Counted from the first letter of the stretch, positions 38,000 through 47,391 are shown. The stretch is 64,000 nucleotides of DNA from Aurantibacter_A sp965215845 (GCA_965215845.1 CBDCEL010000003.1:682001-746000), one strand, 5' to 3'. The notes: generated by a model from the letters alone, not told the origin. Numbers and translations are program-made.

Positions 38000-39397
38000 A
38001 TGAAAAAAATTACTAACATATGCTGTATTGGTGCGGGTTATGTGGGCGGACCGACAATGTCGGTAATTGCCAATCAATGCCCTGAGATAAAGGTGACGGT
38101 CGTCGATATCAATCAGGCAAGAATTGATCAATGGAACGATGAGAACCTAGATAACCTACCCGTCTACGAACCGGGTTTAAAAGAAATTGTCGCCGAAAGT
38201 CGCGGTAAGAACCTTTTTTTCACCACTGAAGTTGATAGCGCCATTGATGAGGCCGAAATGATTTTCATCTCGGTAAACACCCCTACAAAAACCTATGGGA
38301 AGGGTAAGGGTCAAGCCGCTGATTTGAAGTATGTGGAATTGTGCGCTCGAAATATTGCAAAAGTTGCCAAAGACGACAAAATAATTGTTGAAAAGTCGAC
38401 CCTTCCGGTTAGAACGGCGAGCGCAATCAAAAGTATTCTGGACAATACCGGCAATGATGTGAAGTTCGAAATTTTATCGAATCCAGAGTTTTTAGCTGAG
38501 GGTACGGCAATCGATGACCTTCTTAATGCTGACCGAATTCTTATTGGAGGCGACGACACCCCATCTGGTCAAGAAGCAAAGGATACCTTGAGTGCTATTT
38601 ATGAACACTGGTTGCCCAAAGAGCGCATACTACAGACAAACGTATGGTCGTCAGAGTTGTCCAAACTTGTGGCAAATGCCTTTTTGGCACAGCGGGTTTC
38701 ATCAATCAATGCAATTTCGGCACTTTGTGAACGTACCGATGCTAACGTTGCCGAAGTTTCCAGGGCAATAGGAACCGATAGCAGAATAGGGCCAAAGTTT
38801 CTCAACGCCTCAGTGGGCTTTGGTGGTTCTTGTTTTCAAAAAGACATTTTGAACTTGGTCTATATTGCCCGAAGCTATGGACTGGGCGAGGTAGCCGATT
38901 ATTGGGAGCAGGTGATTATCATGAACGATTACCAAAAAAGACGTTTTGCAGAAAATATAATCTCCACTCTATATAATACCGTCTCTGGTAAAAAAATAGC
39001 TTTTTTAGGTTGGGCATTCAAAAAAGATACCAACGACACGAGGGAATCAGCCGCAATTTATGTAGCGGATGCCCTTCTAGATGAGCAAGCGGAAATAGTT
39101 GTATATGACCCAAAGGTATCTGAAAAGCAAATCTATGCCGATTTGGATTATTTAAATTCAAGATCACCTGACGAGAATCGAAATCTACTTACAGTCGTCG
39201 ATGAGCCGATGAAGGCAATAGAAAATGCCCATGCCGCAGCTATTTTGACCGAATGGGATGAGTTCAAGTCATATGATTGGAATTTGGTTTATGACAAAAT
39301 GCTAAAACCCGCTTTCCTTTTCGATGGAAGACGAATATTCGATAAGACCGAAATGGAGGCCAAAGGGTTTCAATATTACAAAATCGGGCAGTCATGA
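38000..39397 (+). CDS. ugd: UDP-glucose 6-dehydrogenase, animal-like type
   Basis: 465 residues. Oxidises UDP-glucose to UDP-glucuronate with two NAD+. NAD-binding start CCIGAGYVGGPTMSVIA, the NTPTKTYGKGKGQAADLKY segment, NPEFLAEGTA, and the catalytic cysteine C278 in GFGGSCFQKD. These strings are nearly those of human UGDH as I remember it (ICCIGAGYVGGPT, NTPTKTYGMGKGRAADLKY), and the length also fits the eukaryotic enzyme, longer than the common roughly 390-450 residue bacterial Ugd. The stop overlaps the next ATG as ATGA (39394-39397). It heads the uronic acid and sulfation gene set. Confidence 0.95.
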   Translation: MKKITNICCIGAGYVGGPTMSVIANQCPEIKVTVVDINQARIDQWNDENLDNLPVYEPGLKEIVAESRGKNLFFTTEVDSAIDEAEMIFISVNTPTKTYGKGKGQAADLKYVELCARNIAKVAKDDKIIVEKSTLPVRTASAIKSILDNTGNDVKFEILSNPEFLAEGTAIDDLLNADRILIGGDDTPSGQEAKDTLSAIYEHWLPKERILQTNVWSSELSKLVANAFLAQRVSSINAISALCERTDANVAEVSRAIGTDSRIGPKFLNASVGFGGSCFQKDILNLVYIARSYGLGEVADYWEQVIIMNDYQKRRFAENIISTLYNTVSGKKIAFLGWAFKKDTNDTRESAAIYVADALLDEQAEIVVYDPKVSEKQIYADLDYLNSRSPDENRNLLTVVDEPMKAIENAHAAAILTEWDEFKSYDWNLVYDKMLKPAFLFDGRRIFDKTEMEAKGFQYYKIGQS

Positions 39398-40410
39398 AGA
39401 TACTGGTGACAGGGGCCGCCGGTTTTATCGGTTATCATCTGTGCGAAGCGCTTTTAAAGCGCGATATTGAGGTGATCGGGCTTGACAATATCAACGACTA
39501 CTACGATGTTGACCTCAAATATGGCCGCTTAATGCAATTGGGAATTGAACGAAGCGGCGCTGAGCAGTTTGATGTAATAAACGAGAGCACAAAACATGGC
39601 CGAAATTTGACCTTTATACGTATTGACCTAGAGGACCGTTTGGCACTTCCTAAACTTTTCAAGAATAACGATATTTCCATTGTATGCAATCTGGCGGCCC
39701 AAGCAGGGGTGCGATATAGCCTTGAAAATCCCGAGAGCTACGTAGATAGCAACATTGTTGGTTTTTTGAACCTATTGGAATGTTGTCGACATTACAAAGT
39801 TGAGCACTTGGTTTATGCCAGCAGCTCTAGTGTTTATGGGCTAAACAAGAAAATACCGTTTTCTACAGATGATAATGTGGATCATCCGATAAGTTTATAT
39901 GCCGCAAGTAAAAAGAGTAATGAACTTATGGCGCACACCTATAGTCATTTGTACCGTTTTACGACGACTGGCCTTAGGTTTTTCACCGTTTACGGTCCTT
40001 GGGGACGGCCTGATATGGCGCTTTTTCTTTTTGCTGATGCCATTATGGCTGGGCGACCCATTAAAGTTTTCAATCATGGGGAAATGGAAAGGGATTTCAC
40101 ATATGTCGATGATATTGTCGAAGGCATGGTACGGGTATTGACCAGATCGACCGAGCGCAAAGAATTGTACAAGGTATACAACATTGGCAATAACAAAGCC
40201 GTTAAATTAACGGAATTCATTTCCGAGATCGAAGCCAATATGGGGAAGAAGGCTAAAAAGGAAATGTTGCCCATGCAGCCTGGTGATGTATATCGTACAT
40301 GGGCAGACACAGGTCCACTTATAAGAGATTTCGACTATAGTCCTGATACCCCGATACAAAAAGGCATCAAAGAGTTCGTTGATTGGTACTTGGATTATTA
40401 TGGAGCGTGA
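39394..40410 (+). CDS. UDP-glucuronate 4-epimerase-like SDR
   Basis: 338 residues. Extended SDR epimerase: VTGAAGFIGYHLCEALL at the NAD site, SSSSVYGLN, and YAASKKSNE supplying the Tyr-x-x-x-Lys pair. The LDNINDYYDVDLKYGRL segment is typical of UDP-glucuronate 4-epimerases, which make UDP-galacturonate. Translationally coupled to ugd by a 4-base overlap, so the product of one enzyme feeds the other. Confidence 0.92.
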   Translation: MKILVTGAAGFIGYHLCEALLKRDIEVIGLDNINDYYDVDLKYGRLMQLGIERSGAEQFDVINESTKHGRNLTFIRIDLEDRLALPKLFKNNDISIVCNLAAQAGVRYSLENPESYVDSNIVGFLNLLECCRHYKVEHLVYASSSSVYGLNKKIPFSTDDNVDHPISLYAASKKSNELMAHTYSHLYRFTTTGLRFFTVYGPWGRPDMALFLFADAIMAGRPIKVFNHGEMERDFTYVDDIVEGMVRVLTRSTERKELYKVYNIGNNKAVKLTEFISEIEANMGKKAKKEMLPMQPGDVYRTWADTGPLIRDFDYSPDTPIQKGIKEFVDWYLDYYGA

Positions 40411-40477
40411 ATTTAGTTTGACCATATATGATAATCCTAACGTAATTGTAGTGCTACATGTTTGTAAAGTCTGATTT

Positions 40478-41386
40478 ATGGAAAATTCGCAAAAATCGAT
40501 AAAAGTTATCTATTGTATGGGTTCAGGTAGATCTGGATCGACACTATTAGGTATTATTTTGGGAAATCATCCTGATGTTTTCAACTCAGGTGAAATCAAT
40601 AATGTAAAAGGGTTTACCGAAAATAGGTTTAGTTGCTCCTGCGGCCAGGAAATAGACTCGTGCACTTATTGGCCAAGGGTCATAAAAAAATGGGGAATGC
40701 TCAACACCGGGGAAAAACCTGATCAAACGATGAATAAAACCCACAAAATTGAAAACTTTAAATCCCCGATGGCCTGGTTGCGAATCTTGACAAGTTATTT
40801 CATAAAATCTTCTTACTTTCAGGATTACATCAACAGTCAATATAACTTCTACAGGGCCATTGGTGAAGAAAGCGGCAAATCAATTATTGTTGATATTTCG
40901 AAAAATCCTCTTCGAGCCTATGTTTTAAACAAGCATCCAAAAATTGATGTCAAAATTATCCATTTGGTGCGCGACGGAAGAGGGGTAGCTTGGTCGAGAA
41001 ATAAGTACGTCAATCCGAATGTGGTACAAAAGTCCATTAGGCGTACGGCCTTTTTTTGGTCAATAGTCAACAAACAAGGTGATTTTGTAAGAAGAAAGGT
41101 CAAGAACTCCTGTTTGATCTTATATGAGAATTTGGTCAAAAATCCTGAGGTGACACTTCGCGAAATTGCTGATGCCGTAGAAATTGAAGCTGATCCATTG
41201 ATTGACGGATTACAATCCAATTTAGCTCAGGAGGAGACACATATCATGGCCGGTAACAAGTTACGTCGCGAAAAATCGATTAAGCTGAAGTTAGACGAGG
41301 AGTGGAGACAAAAACTAGACTCGAAGAAACAAAAAACATTTGTAAGACTGGCAGGCCGTGGCTTGCGAAAATATGGTTATCTATAG
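40478..41386 (+). CDS. PAPS-dependent sulfotransferase
   Basis: 302 residues. The 5'-phosphosulfate loop is GSGRSGSTLLG (15-25) and the 3'-phosphate motif is LVRDGRGVAWSR. No membrane segment, so it is cytoplasmic and probably acts on a lipid-linked sugar intermediate or nucleotide-linked product before export. Four cysteines occur early (SCSCGQEIDSC). It is homologous over its length to the sulfotransferase at 57967: both have a GSGRSGST loop and a late AGN(K/R)LR motif. It lies 3 bases before cysQ. Confidence 0.93.
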   Translation: MENSQKSIKVIYCMGSGRSGSTLLGIILGNHPDVFNSGEINNVKGFTENRFSCSCGQEIDSCTYWPRVIKKWGMLNTGEKPDQTMNKTHKIENFKSPMAWLRILTSYFIKSSYFQDYINSQYNFYRAIGEESGKSIIVDISKNPLRAYVLNKHPKIDVKIIHLVRDGRGVAWSRNKYVNPNVVQKSIRRTAFFWSIVNKQGDFVRRKVKNSCLILYENLVKNPEVTLREIADAVEIEADPLIDGLQSNLAQEETHIMAGNKLRREKSIKLKLDEEWRQKLDSKKQKTFVRLAGRGLRKYGYL

Positions 41387-41389
41387 ATT

Positions 41390-42199
41390 ATGTCCCTGAT
41401 GGAAAATGAACTAAAAATTGCAATCAAAGCCGCTTCAATGGCTGGCAAGGATATTTTAAAAGTTTATGATCGACCCGATTTTGGAACTGCCAAAAAAAGT
41501 GATGATTCTCCGCTTACCGATGCCGATCTCGCGGCCAATGAGGTAATCAATTCCATATTAAAGTTGACCGATTATCCTATCATAAGTGAGGAAATCAAGA
41601 ACGAGGATTTTTCGGAAAGAAAGACGTGGAGTCATTATTGGATTGTAGACCCGTTGGACGGAACCAAGGAGTTTGTCAAAAGAAATGGCGAATTCACGGT
41701 GAATATTGCACTCTGCAAAAATGGAAGTCCCATTTTGGGTGTGATCTATGTTCCGGTATCCAGAGAATTGTACTATGCCGACGTGCACGGAAACAGGGCT
41801 TATAAATCAATCTTAGATGAAAACCACGAATTGGTCGGTGAATTGTTTGATCCCGCTGAAATAATTGGGCCTTCTAAATCAGATAAAAAGAAATTACGCG
41901 TTGTAGGAAGTAGGTCCCATATGAACAAAGAAACTTTGGATTTTATTGGTAGTAAGGAGAAAGAGTATGAAAGTGTCGAAATTGTATCAAAAGGCAGTTC
42001 GCTCAAATTTTGTTTGGTGGCAGAGGGCAAGGCTGATGTTTACCCAAGATTTGCGCCAACCATGGAATGGGATACTGCGGCCGGACAGGCTATTTGCATG
42101 GCGGTTGGGCTCAAAGTAATTTCAGACGAAACAGGCGAAACTTTGACGTACAACAAAGAGAACCTTTTAAACCCTTATTTTTTGGTCGGCACACAATGA
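41390..42199 (+). CDS. cysQ: 3'(2'),5'-bisphosphate nucleotidase CysQ
   Basis: 269 residues. Inositol-monophosphatase-fold enzyme with DPLDGTKEF and EWDTAAGQAI metal sites. It hydrolyses PAP, the inhibitory by-product of sulfotransferases, to AMP. The ATG at 41390 gives a 3-base gap after the sulfotransferase; an alternative ATG lies three codons later (41399). Its stop overlaps the next ATG as ATGA (42196-42199). Confidence 0.95.
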   Translation: MSLMENELKIAIKAASMAGKDILKVYDRPDFGTAKKSDDSPLTDADLAANEVINSILKLTDYPIISEEIKNEDFSERKTWSHYWIVDPLDGTKEFVKRNGEFTVNIALCKNGSPILGVIYVPVSRELYYADVHGNRAYKSILDENHELVGELFDPAEIIGPSKSDKKKLRVVGSRSHMNKETLDFIGSKEKEYESVEIVSKGSSLKFCLVAEGKADVYPRFAPTMEWDTAAGQAICMAVGLKVISDETGETLTYNKENLLNPYFLVGTQ

Positions 42200-42624
42200 C
42201 AAAAATTTCCTACAAAAGGCATTTGGCCAAAACAATAACTTGGCGCATAGTTGGCACTATTGATACCATTGTCCTTTCATGGATCATTACAGGAAACCCT
42301 TTTACCGGAATTAAAATTGGTTTCTCAGAGGTAATTACCAAAATGGTTTTGTATTATTTTCATGAAAGGGCTTGGCTTCGAATCGGGGTTGAAGATAGTC
42401 GTAAGAGACATTTGATAAAAACAGTTTCATGGAGAGTGATTGGAACCTTAGATACTATACTTTTGTCATGGTTTATAACAGGAAGTCCAGAGACAGGTCT
42501 GAAAATAGGTATCGTCGAGGTTATTACAAAAATGGCGCTCTACTATTTACATGAAAGAGGCTGGTACCGAATCAATTACGGCCTGGATAAACGTGAAAGT
42601 GAAAAAAAATGGAAAAAAATATAG
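42196..42624 (+). CDS. DUF2061 membrane protein, internally duplicated
   Basis: 142 residues from the ATG overlapping the cysQ stop (a longer frame from 42067 would be inside cysQ). It consists of two DUF2061 units, each with a basic start, TWRIVGTIDT or SWRVIGTLDT, a hydrophobic stretch with SW(I/F)ITG, and EVITKM(V/A)LYY(F/L)HER. Four short hydrophobic segments are predicted. DUF2061 is often adjacent to sulfate-activation genes; its function is not established to my knowledge, and no sulfate permease is present here, so a role in sulfate entry or in holding the PAPS enzymes at the membrane is possible (inference). It overlaps cysC by 16 bases. Confidence 0.92.
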   Translation: MTKISYKRHLAKTITWRIVGTIDTIVLSWIITGNPFTGIKIGFSEVITKMVLYYFHERAWLRIGVEDSRKRHLIKTVSWRVIGTLDTILLSWFITGSPETGLKIGIVEVITKMALYYLHERGWYRINYGLDKRESEKKWKKI

Positions 42625-43199
42625 TTGCATATAAATATGGTTTGTCCATTACAGAGAGGAGAAAGGGAAATGGGCACAATTCGTTTCTAATATTTTTTAC
42701 CGGACTATCGGGCTCCGGAAAGTCGACAATTGCCAACGCTTTGGAAGAAAAACTTTTTGCCAGGGGAATAAAGACCTACGCCTTGGATGGCGATAACATA
42801 AGACAGGGAATTAACAATGATCTTTCCTTTAGTCCAGAAGATCGATCCGAAAATAACCGTAGAATCGGTGAAGTGGCCAAACTATTCGTCGATGCCGGAA
42901 TCGTCGTGCTCGCAGCGTTTGTAGCCCCATATGAGAAAGATAGGTTATTGATCAGTGAAATAGTCGGATCGGAAAACTATGTTGAAGTTTTTGTGAACAC
43001 CCCTCTTGAAGTATGCGAAAAGAGAGACGTAAAGGGCCTCTATAAGAAAGCCAGAAGGGGAGAGATTTCAAATATGACGGGTATTTCCGCCCCGTACGAA
43101 TCGCCAAAAAAACCGCACATCGAAATCTCGCACGAAAACACAATCGATCAAGCAGTCGAAATTATATACAACTCAATTCAAAATAAAATAAGCCTCTAA
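42609..43199 (+). CDS. cysC: Adenylylsulfate (APS) kinase CysC
   Basis: 196 residues. Phosphorylates APS to PAPS. P-loop GLSGSGKST and the APS-binding DGDNIRQGIN, with the later FVAPYEKDR and DVKGLYKKARRGE segments of the family. Standalone rather than fused to CysN. Overlaps the DUF2061 gene by 16 bases and lies 3 bases before cysD. Confidence 0.96.
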   Translation: MEKNIVAYKYGLSITERRKGNGHNSFLIFFTGLSGSGKSTIANALEEKLFARGIKTYALDGDNIRQGINNDLSFSPEDRSENNRRIGEVAKLFVDAGIVVLAAFVAPYEKDRLLISEIVGSENYVEVFVNTPLEVCEKRDVKGLYKKARRGEISNMTGISAPYESPKKPHIEISHENTIDQAVEIIYNSIQNKISL

Positions 43200-43202
43200 G
43201 TC

Positions 43203-44108
43203 ATGAGCAAGTATTTTCTAAATTATTTAGATGAACTGGAATCCGAAGCCATTTATGTCTTACGCGAAGTTCAGGCCCAGTTTCAAAACCCTGTTATACT
43301 ATTTTCAGGAGGAAAGGACTCCATTCTGGTAACGCATTTGGCGAAAAAAGCCTTTTACCCTAGTAAAATCCCTTTTGCATTCATGCATGTTGATACAGGC
43401 CACAACTTTCCCGAAACAATCAAATTCAGGGATGATCTTATTGCCTCTTTGGACGCTCGGCTGATAGTTGGTTCCGTTCAAGAGTCCATTGACCAAGGTC
43501 GTGTCTCAGAAGAAAAAGGTAAAAACGCTACCAGAAATGCACTTCAGATAACCACTTTGCTCGATGCAATTGAGTCCAATAAGGTTGATTGTGCCATAGG
43601 TGGGGGGCGAAGGGATGAAGAAAAGGCCCGGGCAAAGGAAAGATTCTTTTCGCATCGTGACGATTTCGGCCAATGGGATCCCAAGAATCAACGCCCCGAA
43701 CTCTGGAACCTGTTCAATGGCCAACATTTTGAAGGTGAGCACTTCAGAGTTTTCCCAATAAGCAATTGGACAGAGATGGATGTCTGGAATTATATCAGAA
43801 GAGAAGAAATCGAAATTCCATCCTTGTACTTGGCTCATGAGAGAGAGGTTGTATGGCGAAGTGATTCTTGGATACCAAACTCAGAATTCCTGGTTTTGGA
43901 CGAGAGTGAAAAAATCGAGGTTAAAAAAGTGCGTTTCAGAACCCTGGGCGATATAACAATTACGGGCGGAATAGAATCAGACGCTGATACCCTTGAGAAA
44001 ATCGTAATGGAAGTCTCGGCCATGAAAAAGACAGAACGCGGAAACAGAACCGATGATAAGCGTTCCGAAACTGCAATGGAAGATAGAAAAAAGCAAGGAT
44101 ACTTTTAA
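43203..44108 (+). CDS. cysD: Sulfate adenylyltransferase subunit 2 CysD
   Basis: 301 residues, the family length. PP-loop ATP pyrophosphatase motif FSGGKDS followed by a MHVDTGHNFPE segment; GGGRRDEEKARAKER and a C-terminal RTLGDITITGG region complete the CysD pattern. With CysN it makes APS from ATP and sulfate. No CysH reductase is found in the neighbourhood, so PAPS made here is for sulfation rather than assimilation. Confidence 0.97.
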   Translation: MSKYFLNYLDELESEAIYVLREVQAQFQNPVILFSGGKDSILVTHLAKKAFYPSKIPFAFMHVDTGHNFPETIKFRDDLIASLDARLIVGSVQESIDQGRVSEEKGKNATRNALQITTLLDAIESNKVDCAIGGGRRDEEKARAKERFFSHRDDFGQWDPKNQRPELWNLFNGQHFEGEHFRVFPISNWTEMDVWNYIRREEIEIPSLYLAHEREVVWRSDSWIPNSEFLVLDESEKIEVKKVRFRTLGDITITGGIESDADTLEKIVMEVSAMKKTERGNRTDDKRSETAMEDRKKQGYF

Positions 44109-44132
44109 GTCAGAATCAAGAAGTCAATAAAA

Positions 44133-45389
44133 ATGGAAATAAGTAATAATCAATTATTGCGTTTTACAACAGCAGGTAGTGTCGATGACGGTAAAAGCAC
44201 TCTAATAGGTCGGCTTTTGTACGATTCAAAGTCAATCTTCGAAGATCAAATCGAGGCAGTAGAGAGCACGAGTCAGAAAAAGGGACATGAAGGAATCGAT
44301 TTGGCACTTTTCACCGATGGCCTGAGAGACGAACGTGAACAAGGTATCACAATAGATGTCGCCTATAGGTATTTTACGACACCCAAACGAAAGTTTATAA
44401 TTGCCGATACCCCTGGGCATATTCAATATACGAGGAACATGGTCACTGGTGCTTCCACGGCCAACGCAGCCATCATTCTGATAGATGCAAGGCATGGGGT
44501 TATCGAACAGACCAAAAGGCACGCTTTCATTGCATCATTACTTAACATACCCCATGTTATCGTTTGCGTGAACAAAATGGATCTGGTTGACTTTAAAGAG
44601 GATGTCTTTAATAGAATCGTAAAAGAGTTTGAGGGCTTTTCCTCGAAAATGTTAATCAAAGATTTTCGATTTATACCGATAAGTGCCCTATTAGGAGATA
44701 ATGTGGTCAACCGTTCTGAAAACATGAATTGGTTTTTAGGAGCCCCCCTACTCCATACTTTGGAAACTTTACATATCAGTAGTGATATTAACAAGATTGA
44801 CATGCGGTTTCCGGTACAGACAGTGCTGAGACCCCAACGAGAAGGCTTCATTGATTTCAGGGGCTACGCAGGAAGGTTGGCGAGCGGCGTCGTTAGAAAA
44901 GGGGATGAAATTACCGTTTTGCCGTCGGGGTTTACATCAAAGGTGAGGTCAATCAATGGCCCCAAAGGTGAAATGCCCGAGGCTTTTGCACCCATGTCAA
45001 TCACTGTAACTCTAGAAGACGATATTGACATTAGTAGAGGTGATATGATCGTTAGATCCAACAATATGCCTAGGGCGAGTCAAGATCTAGAGGTTATGCT
45101 TTGTTGGTTAAACGACAATCCGGCCAAACCAAGGGCAAAGTATTCGATACGTCATACAAGCAATGATCAGAAAGCCATAATCAAGGAGGTTATATATAAA
45201 ATCGATATCAACACCCTAGGCCGAAAAGGAGATGATAACAAGCTTGAGATGAACGATATCTGTAAAGTTAAGATTAGAACAACCAAGCCACTAATGATTG
45301 ACGAGTATAGGGAGAACCGTACTACCGGAAGTATAATTTTGGTCGATGATGCCTCAAACGAGACCGTAGCCGCCGGTATGATCATGTAA
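44133..45389 (+). CDS. cysN: Sulfate adenylyltransferase subunit 1 CysN (GTPase)
   Basis: 418 residues, an EF-Tu-like GTPase that drives CysD. P-loop GSVDDGKSTLIGRLLYDSK, DTPGH, and NKMD are all present, followed by two beta-barrel domains. There is no CysC extension. It closes the PAPS group; 120 bases without a gene separate it from the arylsulfotransferase-like gene, so a new transcript may start there. Confidence 0.97.
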   Translation: MEISNNQLLRFTTAGSVDDGKSTLIGRLLYDSKSIFEDQIEAVESTSQKKGHEGIDLALFTDGLRDEREQGITIDVAYRYFTTPKRKFIIADTPGHIQYTRNMVTGASTANAAIILIDARHGVIEQTKRHAFIASLLNIPHVIVCVNKMDLVDFKEDVFNRIVKEFEGFSSKMLIKDFRFIPISALLGDNVVNRSENMNWFLGAPLLHTLETLHISSDINKIDMRFPVQTVLRPQREGFIDFRGYAGRLASGVVRKGDEITVLPSGFTSKVRSINGPKGEMPEAFAPMSITVTLEDDIDISRGDMIVRSNNMPRASQDLEVMLCWLNDNPAKPRAKYSIRHTSNDQKAIIKEVIYKIDINTLGRKGDDNKLEMNDICKVKIRTTKPLMIDEYRENRTTGSIILVDDASNETVAAGMIM

Positions 45390-45509
45390 TTTTACGTCAA
45401 AAAATCCGTTATTGAGGCAACGCGCTGATTACAACGAATAAACGTAGCTTATAGCGAATTATCGAAATGGAATAGGGCCCTTAAGGGATTATCTTACTTA
45501 CTTTGTGTT

Positions 45510-46841
45510 ATGAAAAAACTGCGATACGCATTCATTTTTGTTTTCGGTCTTTTCTTCTTCTCGATCCTATTGGCATCAAGTGTCAGGAATATATATATGT
45601 CAAAAGACGGAGGTAAAGGAAGGCTTGGATTTTTGGCACAACCGATAAAGTTTATGGCGGAAACCCCTTCAATCGTAAAAAAGGTGATGGCCCCGCCGGA
45701 ATTCTATGTAAAGAATCAAGGGAACTTTGACGGATTTAGTTATGAGAAAACCACCTCACTAAGTGATTATCCGAATTTATTGGTTTCCTATAAGGATGAA
45801 AAATTTGGTCAGAAATTCGAGCTGTTCGACATAAACAAAGGAAAATCATTAAAACGTTGGAGTCCAGATAATGCCGCATTATACGAACAAGCGTATAACG
45901 AAAATAATCCTGAACGACCTATTAAAGGCAGTGACCTTTATTTTATGCACCCTTTCATGACCTCTGATAGCTCGCTTTTATTTACTTCGCAGCTGACCAG
46001 TTTGCTGGCCAGAATCGACAAGAACAGCTCGCTGGCCTGGTTAAAGAATGATAGGGTCTATCATCACACAATTGAAGGTGATGGAGAAGGCAATATATAT
46101 GTTTGTACACGTCCGTTTGAATCTGGGAGATATGATTTCTTACCTGGTGAATTTGACGAATACAAACATACATTGTTGGATGATCATATCACCATATTGG
46201 ATGAGAAGTCCGGTAGTGAGATGTTTAGCAAATCAGTTATTGAAATATTGGTTGAAAACGGTTACCAAGACCTCTTGCTTTACAAGGGGCAGATAATTAG
46301 CGACCAGATCCATCTTAATGATATCCAACCAGCTAAAACTGATTCCGAATTTTGGGAAAAAGGTGATTTACTGGTTTCTTGTAGAAATCTAAGCACCGTA
46401 TTTTTGTATCGCCCCAAAACGAACAAAATTATTTGGTTAAGACACGGTCCATGGTATAATCAACATGACGCCGACTTTTATGAAGGGAATAAAATTGTGA
46501 TTTTCGGCAATGACGTTGTGCGAGAAGAAAGTGTAATAGATGATCGCATCACAAGTACGAACCTATCATTCTCAAAAAGCAGGGACCATAACGAAGTCTA
46601 TGTTTACCATTTTGAGAATGATTCCATTGCAACGCCATATACTAAGTTATTGAAGGCTGAAAAAGTGCGCACTATAACATCCGGGCGTTGTGACATTTTG
46701 GATAACGGTGATTTATTTGTGGAGGATACCAATAATGGAAGAATCATTATAGGTGATTCTACGAATAAAAAAATAGAATATGTAAAAAGACTTGATCAAG
46801 AGCACATTTCAAGTCTTTTTTGGAGTCGCATTATTAATTAA
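45510..46841 (+). CDS. Arylsulfotransferase (ASST)-fold membrane-anchored protein
   Basis: 443 residues. An uncleaved-looking N-terminal hydrophobic anchor (about 5-26) places the rest outside the cytoplasm. The body is a beta-propeller with ASST-type marks: YHHTIEGDGEGNIYV (His), DQIHLNDIQP (His), DLLVSCRNLSTVFLYRP, IIWLRHGPWYNQHDADF and IVIFGNDV. ASST enzymes move sulfate between aryl esters by a histidine intermediate without PAPS. Here it stands among PAPS and sulfotransferase genes, so it may move sulfate on the outer side of the inner membrane, or be a non-catalytic sensor (inference). The donor is unknown. Confidence 0.8.
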   Translation: MKKLRYAFIFVFGLFFFSILLASSVRNIYMSKDGGKGRLGFLAQPIKFMAETPSIVKKVMAPPEFYVKNQGNFDGFSYEKTTSLSDYPNLLVSYKDEKFGQKFELFDINKGKSLKRWSPDNAALYEQAYNENNPERPIKGSDLYFMHPFMTSDSSLLFTSQLTSLLARIDKNSSLAWLKNDRVYHHTIEGDGEGNIYVCTRPFESGRYDFLPGEFDEYKHTLLDDHITILDEKSGSEMFSKSVIEILVENGYQDLLLYKGQIISDQIHLNDIQPAKTDSEFWEKGDLLVSCRNLSTVFLYRPKTNKIIWLRHGPWYNQHDADFYEGNKIVIFGNDVVREESVIDDRITSTNLSFSKSRDHNEVYVYHFENDSIATPYTKLLKAEKVRTITSGRCDILDNGDLFVEDTNNGRIIIGDSTNKKIEYVKRLDQEHISSLFWSRIIN

Positions 46842-46851
46842 AATTTGAGTT

Positions 46852-47004
46852 ATGTTTTTATACCTAGGACCTGGACTCGGAGGCGGAATTATAGCCGTGA
46901 TTACTGGAATCTTTCTTACCTTTTTCGCTTTTTTGGTCGCTGTTTTCTGGCTTCCAATCAAACGTTTTTTCGGTTTATTCAAAGGTAAGCCCAATAAAGA
47001 GTAG
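46852..47004 (+). CDS. 50-residue membrane protein with a YLxPG start
   Basis: ATG at 46852, TAG at 47002-47004. The sequence begins MFLYLGPGLGGGIIAV and has one long hydrophobic helix (about 13-34), then a short Lys-rich tail. Small proteins beginning with a YLxPG element are, from memory, sometimes seen beside surface polysaccharide and transferase genes. It is 10 bases after the ASST-like stop and 3 bases before the next start, a spacing that argues for a real gene. Role unknown. Confidence 0.65.
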   Translation: MFLYLGPGLGGGIIAVITGIFLTFFAFLVAVFWLPIKRFFGLFKGKPNKE

Positions 47005-47007
47005 TTC

Positions 47008-47391
47008 GTGGTTTATGCTGTATTAGTCGTACTAACGGTTCTTTCCTGCATTCTTTTTGAGTTTTCGGGTCTTTCAAATACGCTCAAGAATCTGGTGGGC
47101 TCTTATCGTCATCAATTCAAGGTAATGGCCAACAAAAATTTGACCGATGAAGTGAAGCAAAAAGAGCTCATGAAATTAATCTCGAAGCAAGTTGTACTAA
47201 TAGGAAAGCTGATTTTTGGAATTTTTCTTTTCATTGCCCCTTTTTTAAGTCTTTTCCTCCTAAAGAATTTAGACGAAGCGCTTAACCCAGACATTTTGAT
47301 TACCTGGTGGGGTCTCTTGATTCCCATAATTACGGTAATCTTCTATGTGCTCCTAAAACGAAAATATGGCAAGCTATTCGGCAACCGATAA
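47008..47391 (+). CDS. Small integral membrane protein, function unknown
   Basis: 127 residues, GTG start at 47008, 3 bases after the upstream stop. Hydrophobic segments near the N-terminus (about 3-20), middle (about 64-85) and C-terminal part (about 95-115), with a charged helix (residues 30-58) between. The stop overlaps the following sulfotransferase gene by 26 bases, showing tight coupling. Not recognised; its position with the ASST-like protein and sulfotransferase suggests a shared membrane complex (inference). Confidence 0.75.
   Translation: MVYAVLVVLTVLSCILFEFSGLSNTLKNLVGSYRHQFKVMANKNLTDEVKQKELMKLISKQVVLIGKLIFGIFLFIAPFLSLFLLKNLDEALNPDILITWWGLLIPIITVIFYVLLKRKYGKLFGNR

Noticed and set aside
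45478..45487. Perfect 10-base palindrome CCCTTAAGGG before the ASST-like gene.
   Set aside because: Single copy, no T run and no nearby partner; could be an operator but equally chance.
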